Below are positions 1-7,683 of a stretch of DNA of 64,000 bases, piece by piece. Numbering within the stretch: the stretch's first letter is position 1; each line of letters starts with the position of its first letter. The DNA is from Streptomyces echinoruber (GTDB lineage Bacteria > Actinomycetota > Actinomycetes > Streptomycetales > Streptomycetaceae). The stretch is taken from positions 78,398 to 142,397 of the forward strand of contig NZ_BMWH01000016.1 in the NCBI RefSeq assembly GCF_014651135.1, given 5' to 3'. The notes under the pieces are model-generated. The model was not told the origin of the DNA, did no database searches, and saw nothing but the letters and a program-made list of their open reading frames with translations. Made by a program: the position numbers and the translations under genes.

Positions 1-24
1 CGGTGGCGGCTCCGCCCGCCTGAC

Positions 25-30
25 TACACT
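25..30 (+). promoter_or_regulatory. Candidate -10 hexamer of the BlaI-like gene
   Basis: TACACT lies about 57 bp before the ATG of the BlaI-like regulator and resembles a sigma-70 type -10 box. The matching -35 would lie close to or beyond the left edge, so this is only suggestive. Confidence 0.3.
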
Positions 31-87
31 CACGTGGACGGGCCGCTGCCGCCACCGGCGCACCACGACGCAGTGAGGAACGCTCCC

Positions 88-465
88 ATGACCGACGCGA
101 AGGACGCCCGCCGCCCGGCCGGCGAGCTGGAGGCGAGCGTCCTGGCCGTCCTGTGGGCCGCCGACGGGCCGCGCACCCCCGGCCAGGTGCAGCGCGGTCT
201 CGGCGCGGGCCTGGCCCGCACCACGGTGACGACGATCCTGACCCGCCTGCACGACAAGGGCATCGTCGCCCGCCGGCGCCAGGGCCGCGGCTACGCCTAC
301 TACCCCGTCCAGGACCCGCAGGGCTTGACCGCCCGCCGTATGCACTCCGAGCTGGCGCGCGGCGGCGACCGCGAGCGCGTCCTGGCCCGGTTCGTGGAGC
401 AGCTCAGCCCCGACGACGAGCGCATCCTGCGCGAACTGCTCGACCCGCGGTCCGGTGAACGATGA
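88..465 (+). CDS. BlaI/MecI/CopY family transcriptional regulator
   Basis: A 125-aa winged-helix repressor of the BlaI/MecI family. The N-terminal half carries the typical pattern (LEASVLAVLWAAD, then RTTVTTILTRLHDKG as recognition helix, then a wing RRRQGRGYAYYP). The C-terminal part matches the dimerisation segment (FVEQLSPDDERILRELL). The ATG at 88 is preferred over an upstream in-frame GTG at 34 because a GAGGAA Shine-Dalgarno precedes it. The stop overlaps the start of the M56 peptidase gene by 4 bp, the classic BlaI-BlaR pairing. By family knowledge it should repress this operon until its partner peptidase signals. The natural signal is unknown; in streptomycetes such pairs are often not linked to a beta-lactamase, and none is seen here. 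Confidence 0.88.
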   Translation: MTDAKDARRPAGELEASVLAVLWAADGPRTPGQVQRGLGAGLARTTVTTILTRLHDKGIVARRRQGRGYAYYPVQDPQGLTARRMHSELARGGDRERVLARFVEQLSPDDERILRELLDPRSGER

Positions 466-1391
466 CGGCCCTGCTGCTTGTGCCGCTGCTGCTGCCGTGC
501 GCCGTGCCGCCGGCCGCCCGGCGCGCCCTGGCCCGCCTCGCCCCGGTCACCGCGCTGTGGGTGCTCACCGTCTGCGCCCTGGTGCTGGCCGCCTGCTCGC
601 TCGCCGCACTCGGCACCTTCGTCCTGGTCGGCCTGCTCAAGCTGCCGGCCTGCGCCGCGCTCGGCGAACTCGTCCATCCCCTGCGCACGCCGTCCGACCT
701 CGTCGTCGTGCCCGCGGCGGCGGTGTCCGTCGGCGCGCTCGCGGTGTGCGCCGTAAGCCTTGCGCGCAGTGCGCTGCGGCAGGCGCGGGCCTGGCGCGCC
801 GCGCGCAGCGAGGCCGCGCGCGGGCCCGCCGCCGGCGACCTGTGCGTGGTGGACTCGCCGCACCCGGACGCGTACGCGCTGCCCGGCCGCCCGCACCGCA
901 TCGTCGTCACCACCGCGATGCTGCGCAGCCTCGACGCCGCCGAGCGCGAGGCGCTCTTCGCCCACGAACGCGCCCACAACCGCGGCGGCCACCACTACTT
1001 CCTCGCCGCCGCCGAACTCGCCGCCCACTGCCACCCCGCGCTGCGCCCGGTGCGCGCCGCGATCCGGCTCGCCGCCGAACGCGCCGCCGACGAGGCCGCC
1101 GCCCGCGCCGTGGGCGACCGGCGGCTGACCGCCCGCGCCATCGCCCGCGCCGCCCTGGCCGGCCGGGCCGCCCGCGGCAACCGCCCGGACGTGGCGGCGG
1201 CCGCCGCCGGCGGCCCCGTCCCGCAGCGCGTCGAGGCCCTGCTGGCCGGCCCGCGCGTTCCCCGGCCCTCCGCCGTCCGCGCCGCCGCCCTGCTGCTGGC
1301 CTGCGTCGCCGTCTCGTGTGCCGCCTCCACCACCGGCGTGGCCGAGGTGCACCACCGCGTCGAGGTCGCGCAGGGCGAAGCGCCCCGCTGA
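462..1391 (+). CDS. M56 family membrane metallopeptidase (BlaR1/MecR1-type protease module)
   Basis: A 309-aa integral membrane protein. Hydrophobic helices cover about residues 1-20, 25-60 and 75-105, then comes a cytosolic zinc-protease domain with HERAH in the LFAHERAHNRGGHHYF context (about residue 168), followed by a downstream acidic segment, and a last hydrophobic helix near residues 270-290. This is the M56 architecture of BlaR1/MecR1 without the C-terminal penicillin-binding sensor domain. It overlaps the BlaI-like gene by ATGA, so the two are translationally coupled. The expected role is cleavage or inactivation of the BlaI-like repressor in response to an unknown envelope signal. 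Confidence 0.85.
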   Translation: MTALLLVPLLLPCAVPPAARRALARLAPVTALWVLTVCALVLAACSLAALGTFVLVGLLKLPACAALGELVHPLRTPSDLVVVPAAAVSVGALAVCAVSLARSALRQARAWRAARSEAARGPAAGDLCVVDSPHPDAYALPGRPHRIVVTTAMLRSLDAAEREALFAHERAHNRGGHHYFLAAAELAAHCHPALRPVRAAIRLAAERAADEAAARAVGDRRLTARAIARAALAGRAARGNRPDVAAAAAGGPVPQRVEALLAGPRVPRPSAVRAAALLLACVAVSCAASTTGVAEVHHRVEVAQGEAPR

Positions 1392-1502
1392 GGCCCGTTC
1401 CGGCCGCCGCACCGACCCCGGGCGGGAGCGGCTGGCGCCCGTGAAGTTTTACGTATAACCTCTCGCGTCGACCGCACCGCCGCCCCCGTCCCGGAAGGCC
1501 CG

Positions 1503-1922
1503 ATGAGACGCATCGCCCTGGTCACCCTCGTCGTCGACGACTACGACGAGGCGATCGCCTTCTACACCGGCGCCCTCGGCTTCCGCCTCACCGAGGACAC
1601 CCCGCGCCCCGACGGCTCCCGCTGGGTGGTCGTCGAACCCGGCGGGGACCGGCACGGCACCGGCCTGCTGCTGGCCCGCGCCCGGGACGGCGCCCAGCGC
1701 GCCCGGGTCGGCGACCAGACCGGCGGACGGGTCGGCTTCTTCCTGCACACCGACGACTTCGCCCGCGACCACGCCCGCATGACGGCCGCGGGCGTGGCCT
1801 TCCTGGAGGAACCGCGGCACGAGCCGTACGGCACCGTGGCCGTCTTCCGGGACCTGTACGGCAACCGCTGGGACCTGCTCCAGCCCACCCCCGACGAGCC
1901 CGACGAGGAACAGCACGCATGA
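1503..1922 (+). CDS. VOC (glyoxalase/bleomycin-resistance fold) protein
   Basis: A 139-aa single-domain VOC protein. It starts with RIALVTLVVDDYDEAIAFYTGALGF, has the paired beta-alpha-beta repeats, and ends with the metal-site-like segment VFRDLYGNRWDLLQP. The ATG at 1503 directly follows GGAAGGCCCG. Its stop overlaps the adenosine deaminase start (ATGA), so the two are co-translated. The substrate cannot be told from sequence; glyoxalase-like or small-molecule resistance roles are both possible. Upstream at about 1447-1460 there is a short AT-rich patch (TTTTACGTATAAC) that could be part of its promoter. Confidence 0.8.
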   Translation: MRRIALVTLVVDDYDEAIAFYTGALGFRLTEDTPRPDGSRWVVVEPGGDRHGTGLLLARARDGAQRARVGDQTGGRVGFFLHTDDFARDHARMTAAGVAFLEEPRHEPYGTVAVFRDLYGNRWDLLQPTPDEPDEEQHA

Positions 1923-2989
1923 CCGCGCCCCGCATCGACACCGAGACCATCCGCCGGCTGCCCAAGGCGGTGCTGCACGACCACCTCGACGGCGCCCTGC
2001 GCCCCGCCACCGTCGTCGAGCTCGCGCGGGAGGCCGGCCACACCCTGCCCACCACCGACCCCGACGAGCTGGCCGCCTGGTACTACGACGCCGCCAACTC
2101 CGGTGACCTGGTGCGCTACATCGCCACCTTCGAGCACACCCTCGCCGTGCTGCAGACCCGCGAGGGCCTGCTGCGCGCCGCCGAGGAGTACGTCCTCGAC
2201 CTCGCCGCCGACGGCGTCGTCTACGCCGAGGTGCGCTACGCGCCCGAGCTGATGGTCCGGGGCGGCCTGACCCTGGACGAGGTCGTCGAGACCGTCCAGG
2301 AGGGCCTCGCGGCCGGCATGGCCAAGGCGGCCGCCGCGGGCACCCCGGTCCGGGTGGGCACCCTGCTGTGCGGGATGCGGATGTTCGACCGCACCCGCGA
2401 GACGGCCGGCCTCGCCGTCGCCCACCGCGACGCCGGCGTCGTCGGCTTCGACATCGCCGGCGCCGAGGACGGCTTCCCGCCCGCCGACCACCTGGCCGCC
2501 TTCGAGTACCTGCGGCACGAGAACGTCCCGTTCACCATCCACGCCGGCGAGGCGCACGGCCTGCCCAGCATCCACCAGGCCGTGCAGGTGTGCGGCGCCC
2601 AGCGCATCGGGCACGGGGTGCGGATCGTGGACGACATCGTGGACGGCAAGCTCGGCCGCCTCGCCGGGTGGATACGCGACCGGCGCATCGCCCTGGAGAT
2701 GTGCCCGACCTCCAACCTCCAGACCGGCGCCGCCGCCTCGATCGCCGAACACCCCGTCACCCTGCTGAAGGACCTGGGCTTCCGGGTCACCGTCAACACC
2801 GACAACCGCCTGGTGTCGGGGACCACGATGACGCGGGAGATGGCGCTGCTGGTCCAGGAGGCGGGCTGGACGGCCGAGGACCTGCGCACCGTCACCGTGA
2901 ACGCCGTCAAGAGCGCCTTCCTCCCCTTCGACGAGCGCACCGCCCTGCTGCGCGAGGTCGTCCTGCCCGGCTACGACGCCGTGCTCTGA
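1919..2989 (+). CDS. add: Adenosine deaminase
   Basis: A 356-aa amidohydrolase of the adenosine/adenine deaminase family, converting adenosine to inosine in purine salvage. The metal site HDHLDGALRP appears near residues 20-30 (HxH), TIHAGEAHG gives the next His and catalytic Glu near residue 205, IGHGVR follows, and NTDNRLVSGT supplies the metal-binding Asp region. Length is normal for Add. The start overlaps the preceding VOC gene by 4 bp. The last 19 bp overlap the convergent DUF664 gene. Confidence 0.95.
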   Translation: MTAPRIDTETIRRLPKAVLHDHLDGALRPATVVELAREAGHTLPTTDPDELAAWYYDAANSGDLVRYIATFEHTLAVLQTREGLLRAAEEYVLDLAADGVVYAEVRYAPELMVRGGLTLDEVVETVQEGLAAGMAKAAAAGTPVRVGTLLCGMRMFDRTRETAGLAVAHRDAGVVGFDIAGAEDGFPPADHLAAFEYLRHENVPFTIHAGEAHGLPSIHQAVQVCGAQRIGHGVRIVDDIVDGKLGRLAGWIRDRRIALEMCPTSNLQTGAAASIAEHPVTLLKDLGFRVTVNTDNRLVSGTTMTREMALLVQEAGWTAEDLRTVTVNAVKSAFLPFDERTALLREVVLPGYDAVL

Positions 2990-3498
2990 AGGAGCCCCTT
3001 GAGGTAGGCCGCCTGCCCGACGTGCTGCAGGTCGTCGGACAGGACGCTCACCAGCCGCACGCCCAGGCTGACCGGCGGGTCCCAGCGCTCGTCCACGATG
3101 CGCTCCAGGTCCTTCGCGCTCAGCCCGTGCAGCGCCGAGAGCGTCTGCTCGTGCACGGCGTCGTGGTAGCCGGCCAGCAGGCCGGCGCTGTCGACGCGGA
3201 CCCGGGCGACCTGCGCGGGGGAGTGGCCGTAGCCCGTGTCGTCCCGGCGCAGGCCGAGCCCGAACCGCTTCTCCCAGCCCTGTGCGAGCCACACCTGCTC
3301 CAGGCCGAAGGCGTCGGCGACGTGGTCGTCCTGGACGCGGGTGAGGTGCCACAGCAGCCAGGCGACGGAGTTGGCGCCGGGCGCGGGACGGGCGTTGAGG
3401 TGCTCCGCGGTGAGGCCGTCGACGACGGCGTGGACTTCTTCCCGGATCCGGCCATAGCCGTCGATGAGGATGTCCTTCGCATGCATACCGTCCACCAT
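2971..3498 (-). CDS. DinB-like / DUF664 mycothiol transferase-type protein
   Basis: A 175-aa four-helix protein of the DinB/DUF664 group. It contains NSVAWLLWHLTRVQDDHV near residues 44-60 (first metal-binding His of the DinB triad) and LVSVLSDDLQHVGQAAYLKG near the C-terminus (last His). Actinobacterial members are often described as mycothiol-dependent transferases. The exact substrate is unknown. ATG codons at 3498 and 3486 are both possible starts. The gene is convergent with add and overlaps its 3' end by 19 bp. Confidence 0.8.
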   Translation of the reverse strand: MVDGMHAKDILIDGYGRIREEVHAVVDGLTAEHLNARPAPGANSVAWLLWHLTRVQDDHVADAFGLEQVWLAQGWEKRFGLGLRRDDTGYGHSPAQVARVRVDSAGLLAGYHDAVHEQTLSALHGLSAKDLERIVDERWDPPVSLGVRLVSVLSDDLQHVGQAAYLKGLLQSTAS

Positions 3499-3631
3499 GG
3501 CGCATCCGCCCGTCCCGCGCGTCCGGTGTCCGGCTTCCGCGGCGGCCGGGCGTCCGCCCGCCCGACCGGGCGGACGCGGGCGACCGGCGGGCCGAGGGCC
3601 GCCGGCTCCCGGGCGACCGGTGCGAACGCGC

Positions 3632-4549
3632 CTACCGGAGCCTGTCCTCCCCGATGCGCTGGCACCCGGCGCCCTCGGTCTCCAGCAGCCTCATCAGCGC
3701 CCGCGCCGCCGGGCTGGTGGCCTGCGGCGGCGGCAGCAGCGCCACCGTCTCGTACACCGCCTCGCCGGTGCCCTTCAGGGGCAGCGCGGTCAGCGACGGC
3801 CGCTTGTGCCGGAAGTGCCGCGGCACCACCGCGACGCCGAGGTCCTCGCCCACCAGGTCCAGCAGGCCGTGCACGTCGTTGACCTCCAGCGGCACCGAGC
3901 GCCGCACGCCCGCGGCGGCGAAGACCGCGTCGGTGACCCGGCGCGGCCCCCAGTCGGGGTGGAAGTCGACGAAGGGCTCCTTGCCGACGTCCCCGGGCGT
4001 GAGCGCGGCCCCGGCGCGGGCGAGCCGGTGGCCGGGATGGCACAGCACCGTCATCGGCTCGCCGGCCAGCGGCACCGAGCGCAGCTGATCGGTGTCCGCC
4101 CGCGTGCGGTAGGCGAAGGCCAGGTCGAGCCGTCCGGCGGCGACCTCCTCGGCCAGCGCGCACGACCCGGCCTGCCGCAGCCGCACCTCCACGTCCGGGT
4201 GCCGGCGCCGGAACGCCGCCAGCAGCCGCGCCACGTGCACCCCGGCGATGCACTGCTCGGTGCCCAGCGACAGCGTGCCGCGCAGCACGCCCTGCACCGC
4301 CGCCACCGCCTCGTGCGCCGCCCGCACCTGCGCCAGGATCCGCTCCGCCTCGCCCAGCAGCGCCCGCCCGGCCTCTGTCAGCGTCACCCGCCGTGTGGTG
4401 CGCACGAACAGCGGGGCCTGCAACTCCCGCTCCAGCGCCCGGATGGACGCCGACAGACCCGACTGGGACACCAGGAGCCGCTCCGCCGCGCGGGTGAAGT
4501 GCCGCTCCTCGGCGACGGCCACGAAGTGCTGGAGATGACGCAGTTCCAC
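3632..4549 (-). CDS. LysR family transcriptional regulator
   Basis: A 305-aa LysR-type regulator. The N-terminal winged HTH covers residues 1-60 (MELRHLQHFVAVAEERHFTR, then the SQSGLSASIRALEREL recognition region), followed by a type-2 periplasmic-binding-protein-like effector domain. It is transcribed divergently from an aldo/keto reductase, with 113 bp between the starts holding a perfect inverted repeat, which is the usual LysR arrangement. It therefore probably controls the reductase gene and itself. The effector is unknown. Confidence 0.92.
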   Translation of the reverse strand: MELRHLQHFVAVAEERHFTRAAERLLVSQSGLSASIRALERELQAPLFVRTTRRVTLTEAGRALLGEAERILAQVRAAHEAVAAVQGVLRGTLSLGTEQCIAGVHVARLLAAFRRRHPDVEVRLRQAGSCALAEEVAAGRLDLAFAYRTRADTDQLRSVPLAGEPMTVLCHPGHRLARAGAALTPGDVGKEPFVDFHPDWGPRRVTDAVFAAAGVRRSVPLEVNDVHGLLDLVGEDLGVAVVPRHFRHKRPSLTALPLKGTGEAVYETVALLPPPQATSPAARALMRLLETEGAGCQRIGEDRLR

Positions 4550-4569
4550 GACTGAGAAGCCTATGTGCT

Positions 4570-4585
4570 GAATCCCATCGGATTC
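4570..4585. promoter_or_regulatory. Inverted repeat, candidate LysR operator
   Basis: GAATCC-CATC-GGATTC is a perfect 6-bp inverted repeat with a 4-bp spacer, centred in the intergenic region between the divergent lysR-type gene and the aldo/keto reductase gene. Its position and symmetry fit a LysR-type binding site. Not experimentally known. Confidence 0.5.
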
Positions 4586-4662
4586 TTCTGTTGGACCGCT
4601 GCGCCCAGGTCGCGCCAGAGTGGAGCGACGGTTTTCGGCGTTCTGGACCTGAGGGAGACGCG

Positions 4663-5652
4663 TTGTACACCCCGCACCCCGACCGCTACGCGGACATGCC
4701 CTACCGGCGCACCGGACGCAGCGGCCTGAAGCTCCCCGCGCTGTCGCTCGGCCTGTGGCACAACTTCGGCCCCGACCGCCCCGCCGCGGTCCAGCGCGCC
4801 ATCCTGCGCCGCGCCTTCGACCTGGGCATCACCCACTTCGACCTGGCCAACAACTACGGCCCGCCGCCGGGCGCCGCCGAGTCCGCCTTCGGCGAGGCGC
4901 TGCGCTCCGACTTCGCGCGCCACCGCGACGAACTGGTGATCTCCACCAAGGCCGGCTACCTGATGTGGCCCGGCCCGTACGGCGAATGGGGCTCGCGCAA
5001 GCACCTGCTGTCCTCGCTCGACCAGAGCCTGAAGCGGATGGGCCTGGACTACGTCGACATCTTCTACTCGCACCGCCCCGACCCCGACACGCCCCTGGAG
5101 GAGACCATGGGCGCGCTGCACTCGGCGGTGCAGCAGGGCAAGGCCCTGTACGTCGGCGTCTCCAACTACTCCCCGGAGCAGACCCGGGAGGCCGCCCGCA
5201 TCCTGCGCGAACTGGGCACCCCGCTGCTCATCCACCAGCCGCGCTACTCGATGCTGGACCGGCGCCCCGAGGAGGGCCTGCTGGACGTCCTCGACGAACT
5301 GCGGGTCGGCTCCATCGCCTACTCCCCGCTGGAGCAGGGCCTGCTCACCGCCCGCTACCTCGACGGCATCCCCGAGGACTCCCGCGCCGCGAGCGACAGC
5401 CCCTTCCTCACCGGTGACGCGCTCACCGAGGACCTGGTGGCCAGGCTGCGCGAGCTGAACGGCATCGCCGCCGCCCGCGGCCAGTCGCTCGCGCAGCTGG
5501 CGCTGGCCTGGGTGCTGCGCGGCGGCCGGGTCACCTCGGCCCTCGTCGGCGCGAGCAGCCCGCGGCAACTGGAGGACAGCGTCGCGGCCATCCGCAACCT
5601 CGACTTCGACGCCGAGGAACTGGCCCGCATCGACGCGATCGTCAAGCCGTAG
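4663..5652 (+). CDS. Aldo/keto reductase (YghZ/KvBeta-like)
   Basis: A 329-aa NADPH-dependent aldo/keto reductase with a TIM-barrel pattern. The catalytic Asp/Tyr segment is HFDLANNYGPPPGAAE, the Lys is in ISTKAGYLMWPGPYGEWGSRKHL, and YSHRPDPDTPLEETMGAL supplies the His. The long WPGPYGEWGSRK segment is typical of the YghZ (L-glyceraldehyde-3-phosphate reductase) subgroup. The open frame extends up to 4591, but the TTG at 4663 follows GAGGGAGACG and gives the family's usual N-terminus (YTPHPDRYADMPYRRTGRSG), so I choose it. A strong terminator follows. Probably regulated by the divergent LysR protein. Confidence 0.9.
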   Translation: MYTPHPDRYADMPYRRTGRSGLKLPALSLGLWHNFGPDRPAAVQRAILRRAFDLGITHFDLANNYGPPPGAAESAFGEALRSDFARHRDELVISTKAGYLMWPGPYGEWGSRKHLLSSLDQSLKRMGLDYVDIFYSHRPDPDTPLEETMGALHSAVQQGKALYVGVSNYSPEQTREAARILRELGTPLLIHQPRYSMLDRRPEEGLLDVLDELRVGSIAYSPLEQGLLTARYLDGIPEDSRAASDSPFLTGDALTEDLVARLRELNGIAAARGQSLAQLALAWVLRGGRVTSALVGASSPRQLEDSVAAIRNLDFDAEELARIDAIVKP

Positions 5653-5662
5653 CGCGCCGCAC

Positions 5663-5699
5663 CGCGGGAGGAGGGCGGCGCGGCCGCCCTCCTCCCGCG
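5663..5699 (+). terminator. Strong hairpin terminator after the aldo/keto reductase gene
   Basis: A 17-bp perfect stem (5663-5679 with 5683-5699) with a 3-nt GCG loop starts 11 bp after the stop codon at 5652. There is no U-run, which is common for streptomycete terminators. Confidence 0.75.
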
Positions 5700-5935
5700 T
5701 TCCGCGCGTGCGCCCGCCGGACGCGCGGTGTCGCCTTTCGGCCACGCAACGCGGTGAATATGCCAGGAGACTGGCCGGAAAGACGTGGTGACACTGATTC
5801 AGTAGTCAACATACTCAAAAGTCATGGGCGTCTCGCCGCCTCCGCACATCGTCAGGAGCCAGCCGAGCCGCCCGGGAGAGCGAGGCACGGCGAAGGCACC
5901 ACCGGCGCACGACCGACGATGCGGGGGAGGGACGC

Positions 5936-6343
5936 GTGCACGACGAGTTCCTGTGCCATGTCACCGCGTACGGCGTCTGCGGCGGCCGCCGCATCGGCGT
6001 CCCCCTGGGCACCTACCGCGCCCCCACCCTGGCGCTGGCCCTGTGGTGGCTGCGCGACCGCGCCCTGTGGATCGCCGAGCGGCTCGACCCCCGGCCCGAG
6101 CAGGCGTACTACCCGCCCGGCGCGCTCGTCCCGGTCGCCGACACCGCCGCCGACGTGCCGACCGTGCTGCGGTCCTGGTGCGCCGACGTGGCGCAGCAGG
6201 AGCAGGTCGCCGACGAACTGGTCGCCGGGCACCTGGTGCGCATCGCCACCAGCGACGACACCACCGAGTACGAACTGCTCGCGGAGTCCGTGGACGCCCT
6301 GCGCATGCAGCGGATGGGCCCCTCCCTCGTCGTGCCCGCCTGA
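5936..6343 (+). CDS. Hypothetical protein, unknown family
   Basis: A 135-aa protein starting at GTG with a good ribosome site (GGGGGAGGGACGC). I recognise no family. Visible features: an N-terminal segment FLCHVTAYGVCGGRRIGVPLG, an aromatic helix ALALWWLRDRALWIAERL near residues 33-50, and an acidic helical C-terminal half. There is no signal peptide and no clear membrane segment. The coding pattern (third-position GC) is normal, so I think it is real. Upstream, AT-rich DNA around 5788-5820 contains GTGACAC and CATACT about 15 bp apart, a weak promoter candidate. It stands alone between an AKR gene and a degraded gene remnant. Confidence 0.65.
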   Translation: MHDEFLCHVTAYGVCGGRRIGVPLGTYRAPTLALALWWLRDRALWIAERLDPRPEQAYYPPGALVPVADTAADVPTVLRSWCADVAQQEQVADELVAGHLVRIATSDDTTEYELLAESVDALRMQRMGPSLVVPA

Positions 6344-6515
6344 CGCCCCCGGCCCCGCACCGCACAGGCACCCGAACGCGTGAACCGATGGCATCCGGGG
6401 CACGGCGCTACGGCCGGTCGTGCCGACCTCGCCTTCCGCGCCGTCAGGGCCGCCCCGCCGCCGAGGCCGCCGCGCCGCCGAGACCGCCGCGCCGGTCCGC
6501 GCCGGGCCGCGCCGG
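6344..6515. other. Intergenic, no gene seen (part of a 669-bp gap)
   Basis: The gap between the hypothetical protein (ends 6343) and the RsbW-like kinase (starts 7013) holds GC-rich low-complexity DNA here (CCGCCGAG-like repeats near 6450-6510), then a gene remnant (6516-6734) and a SigB-type promoter (6927-6951). Confidence 0.6.
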
Positions 6516-6734
6516 TCAGCGAGCCGTACGGCCGAGCCGCTCGGTCACCTCGCCGCGCCGCGGCACCGTGCGGGCCGGCAGCGCCCCCAGGAACCCGGCG
6601 GCCAGGCCCCACAGCACGGCCAGGCCCAGCGCCCGCCCCAGCTCCGGGCGCAGCAGCAGCCGCGCGGACAGCCCGCCGCCCAGGGCCGCGGCCCAGCCGT
6701 GCCGGGCCTCGGCCGGGGCAAAGGCGGCGCGCGC
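6516..6734 (-). pseudogene. Remnant of a membrane protein gene (C-terminal piece)
   Basis: On the minus strand, a 72-codon open stretch ends at a TGA (6516-6518) and reads like the C-terminal end of a streptomycete membrane protein. It has RHGWAAALGGGLSARLLLRP, then a hydrophobic helix containing LGLAVLWGLAAGFLGALPAR, then PRRGEVTERLGRTAR before the stop. Codon third positions are GC-rich in this frame. Upstream it meets an in-frame TGA (6735-6737) and no start codon with a ribosome site is seen, so the 5' part appears lost. A possible source is a multi-helix streptomycete membrane protein (streptophobe-like); this is a guess. Confidence 0.4.
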
Positions 6735-6926
6735 TCACACCGCCACGTTAAGCAGCCCCCGCCGGCCGCGCCCGCCGGGCGGCCGCGCACCGGAGGGGAC
6801 AAGGGGACGCGGCGAAGGGCCGCGCCGGGGAGAAGACCTCGTGGGCGTCGAACCGCCGTCGTCGGGGACGTGACCGGAATCGCCGGGCCCGGCGGCAGGG
6901 ACGGGAGGGGCGCCGGAGACCGTGGG

Positions 6927-6951
6927 GAGTGCGCGGCCCGGCTCGGGGTAC
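6927..6951 (+). promoter_or_regulatory. SigB-type promoter upstream of the RsbW-like kinase gene
   Basis: GAGT, 15 bp, then GGGTAC matches the S. coelicolor SigB-regulon consensus as I recall it (GNNT-N14-16-GGGTAC/T). It lies 61 bp before the ATG at 7013, on the correct strand. Two other matches in the window have the same 15-bp spacing. Confidence 0.6.
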
Positions 6952-7012
6952 GAGCACTGGTGCAGTAGCGACCGGCCACTCCGGCTTCGAGAGGGCTTCG
7001 AGAGAGAACAGC

Positions 7013-7465
7013 ATGATCGACCACCTGGACGGGGCAGTGATACCGACCGGTTTCGACGTACCCGTGGAACCACTGCGGCGGGCGGCACACTTCACCGGAG
7101 AGCCCGGTTGCATCGCCGAGGCGCGGTCCTTCGCGGCGCTCTTCCTCGAACAGCTGAGGACCGAGTGGTGCGCGGAGATCGACCAGCGGGCCGACGGCGA
7201 ACTGCTCCTCGTGGTGAGCGAGCTCGTGACCAACGCGGACCGGCACAGCGACGGGCCGTACATCCTCGAGCTGGAGGGCACCGACTCCGCGGTGACGGTG
7301 TGCGTCTACGACAGCAGCCCCGCCCTGCCCCGGCGTTTTCCCCCGGACCCGCGGCGGGTCGGCCGGCACGGCCTGGAGATCGTGCACGCGGTCGCCTCGC
7401 AGGTGACCGTGGAGCGGGTGCCGGTGGGCAAGCGGGTGCGCGCGGTCGTCGAGCTGAAGCGCTGA
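7013..7465 (+). CDS. RsbW-like anti-sigma / HATPase_c_2 ATP-binding protein
   Basis: A 150-aa GHKL ATPase of the RsbW/SpoIIAB-like family that fills streptomycete genomes. The N-box is VVSELVTNADRHSDGP (about residues 58-73), a weak G1 is VCVYDSSPALP, and the G2-like loop is RRVGRHGLEIVHAVA. It is likely a serine kinase that acts on an anti-anti-sigma factor and holds a sigma factor. The ATG at 7013 after GAGAGAGAACAGC is preferred to an upstream in-frame start at 6929, which would place the promoter inside the gene. It faces the SigB-family gene 7684-8580 across a terminator and both carry SigB-type promoters, so the two are probably partners. Confidence 0.82.
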   Translation: MIDHLDGAVIPTGFDVPVEPLRRAAHFTGEPGCIAEARSFAALFLEQLRTEWCAEIDQRADGELLLVVSELVTNADRHSDGPYILELEGTDSAVTVCVYDSSPALPRRFPPDPRRVGRHGLEIVHAVASQVTVERVPVGKRVRAVVELKR

Positions 7466-7587
7466 TACCCGCGGACGATATCCGCGGACGGCACACGAGC
7501 CTTTCCGTCCCGTTCGTTCCCGTTCGTTCTGGTTTGTTCTGGCGCGTTCCGATCTCCGCCCCGGTTGCGCCTTCCGTGCCGGAACGC

Positions 7588-7641
7588 CGCACGGGTGGTG
7601 TCCCGCGTCCCGGTCTCCCGGAGCGGGGCACCACCCGTGCG
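7588..7641. terminator. Bidirectional terminator hairpin between convergent genes
   Basis: A 13-bp perfect outer stem (CGCACGGGTGGTG at 7588-7600 with CACCACCCGTGCG at 7629-7641) and an inner CCCGC/GCGGG pairing lie between the convergent RsbW-like gene and the sigma-factor gene. Confidence 0.75.
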
Positions 7642-7683
7642 GGTGCCGTGCGGCCGTGTGCGGGCGCGGCCGGGCGGACGCCG

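Noticed and set aside
88..1391. Beta-lactam resistance locus
   Set aside because: The BlaI/M56 pair is present, but there is no beta-lactamase or PBP sensor domain, so a resistance role is not supported.
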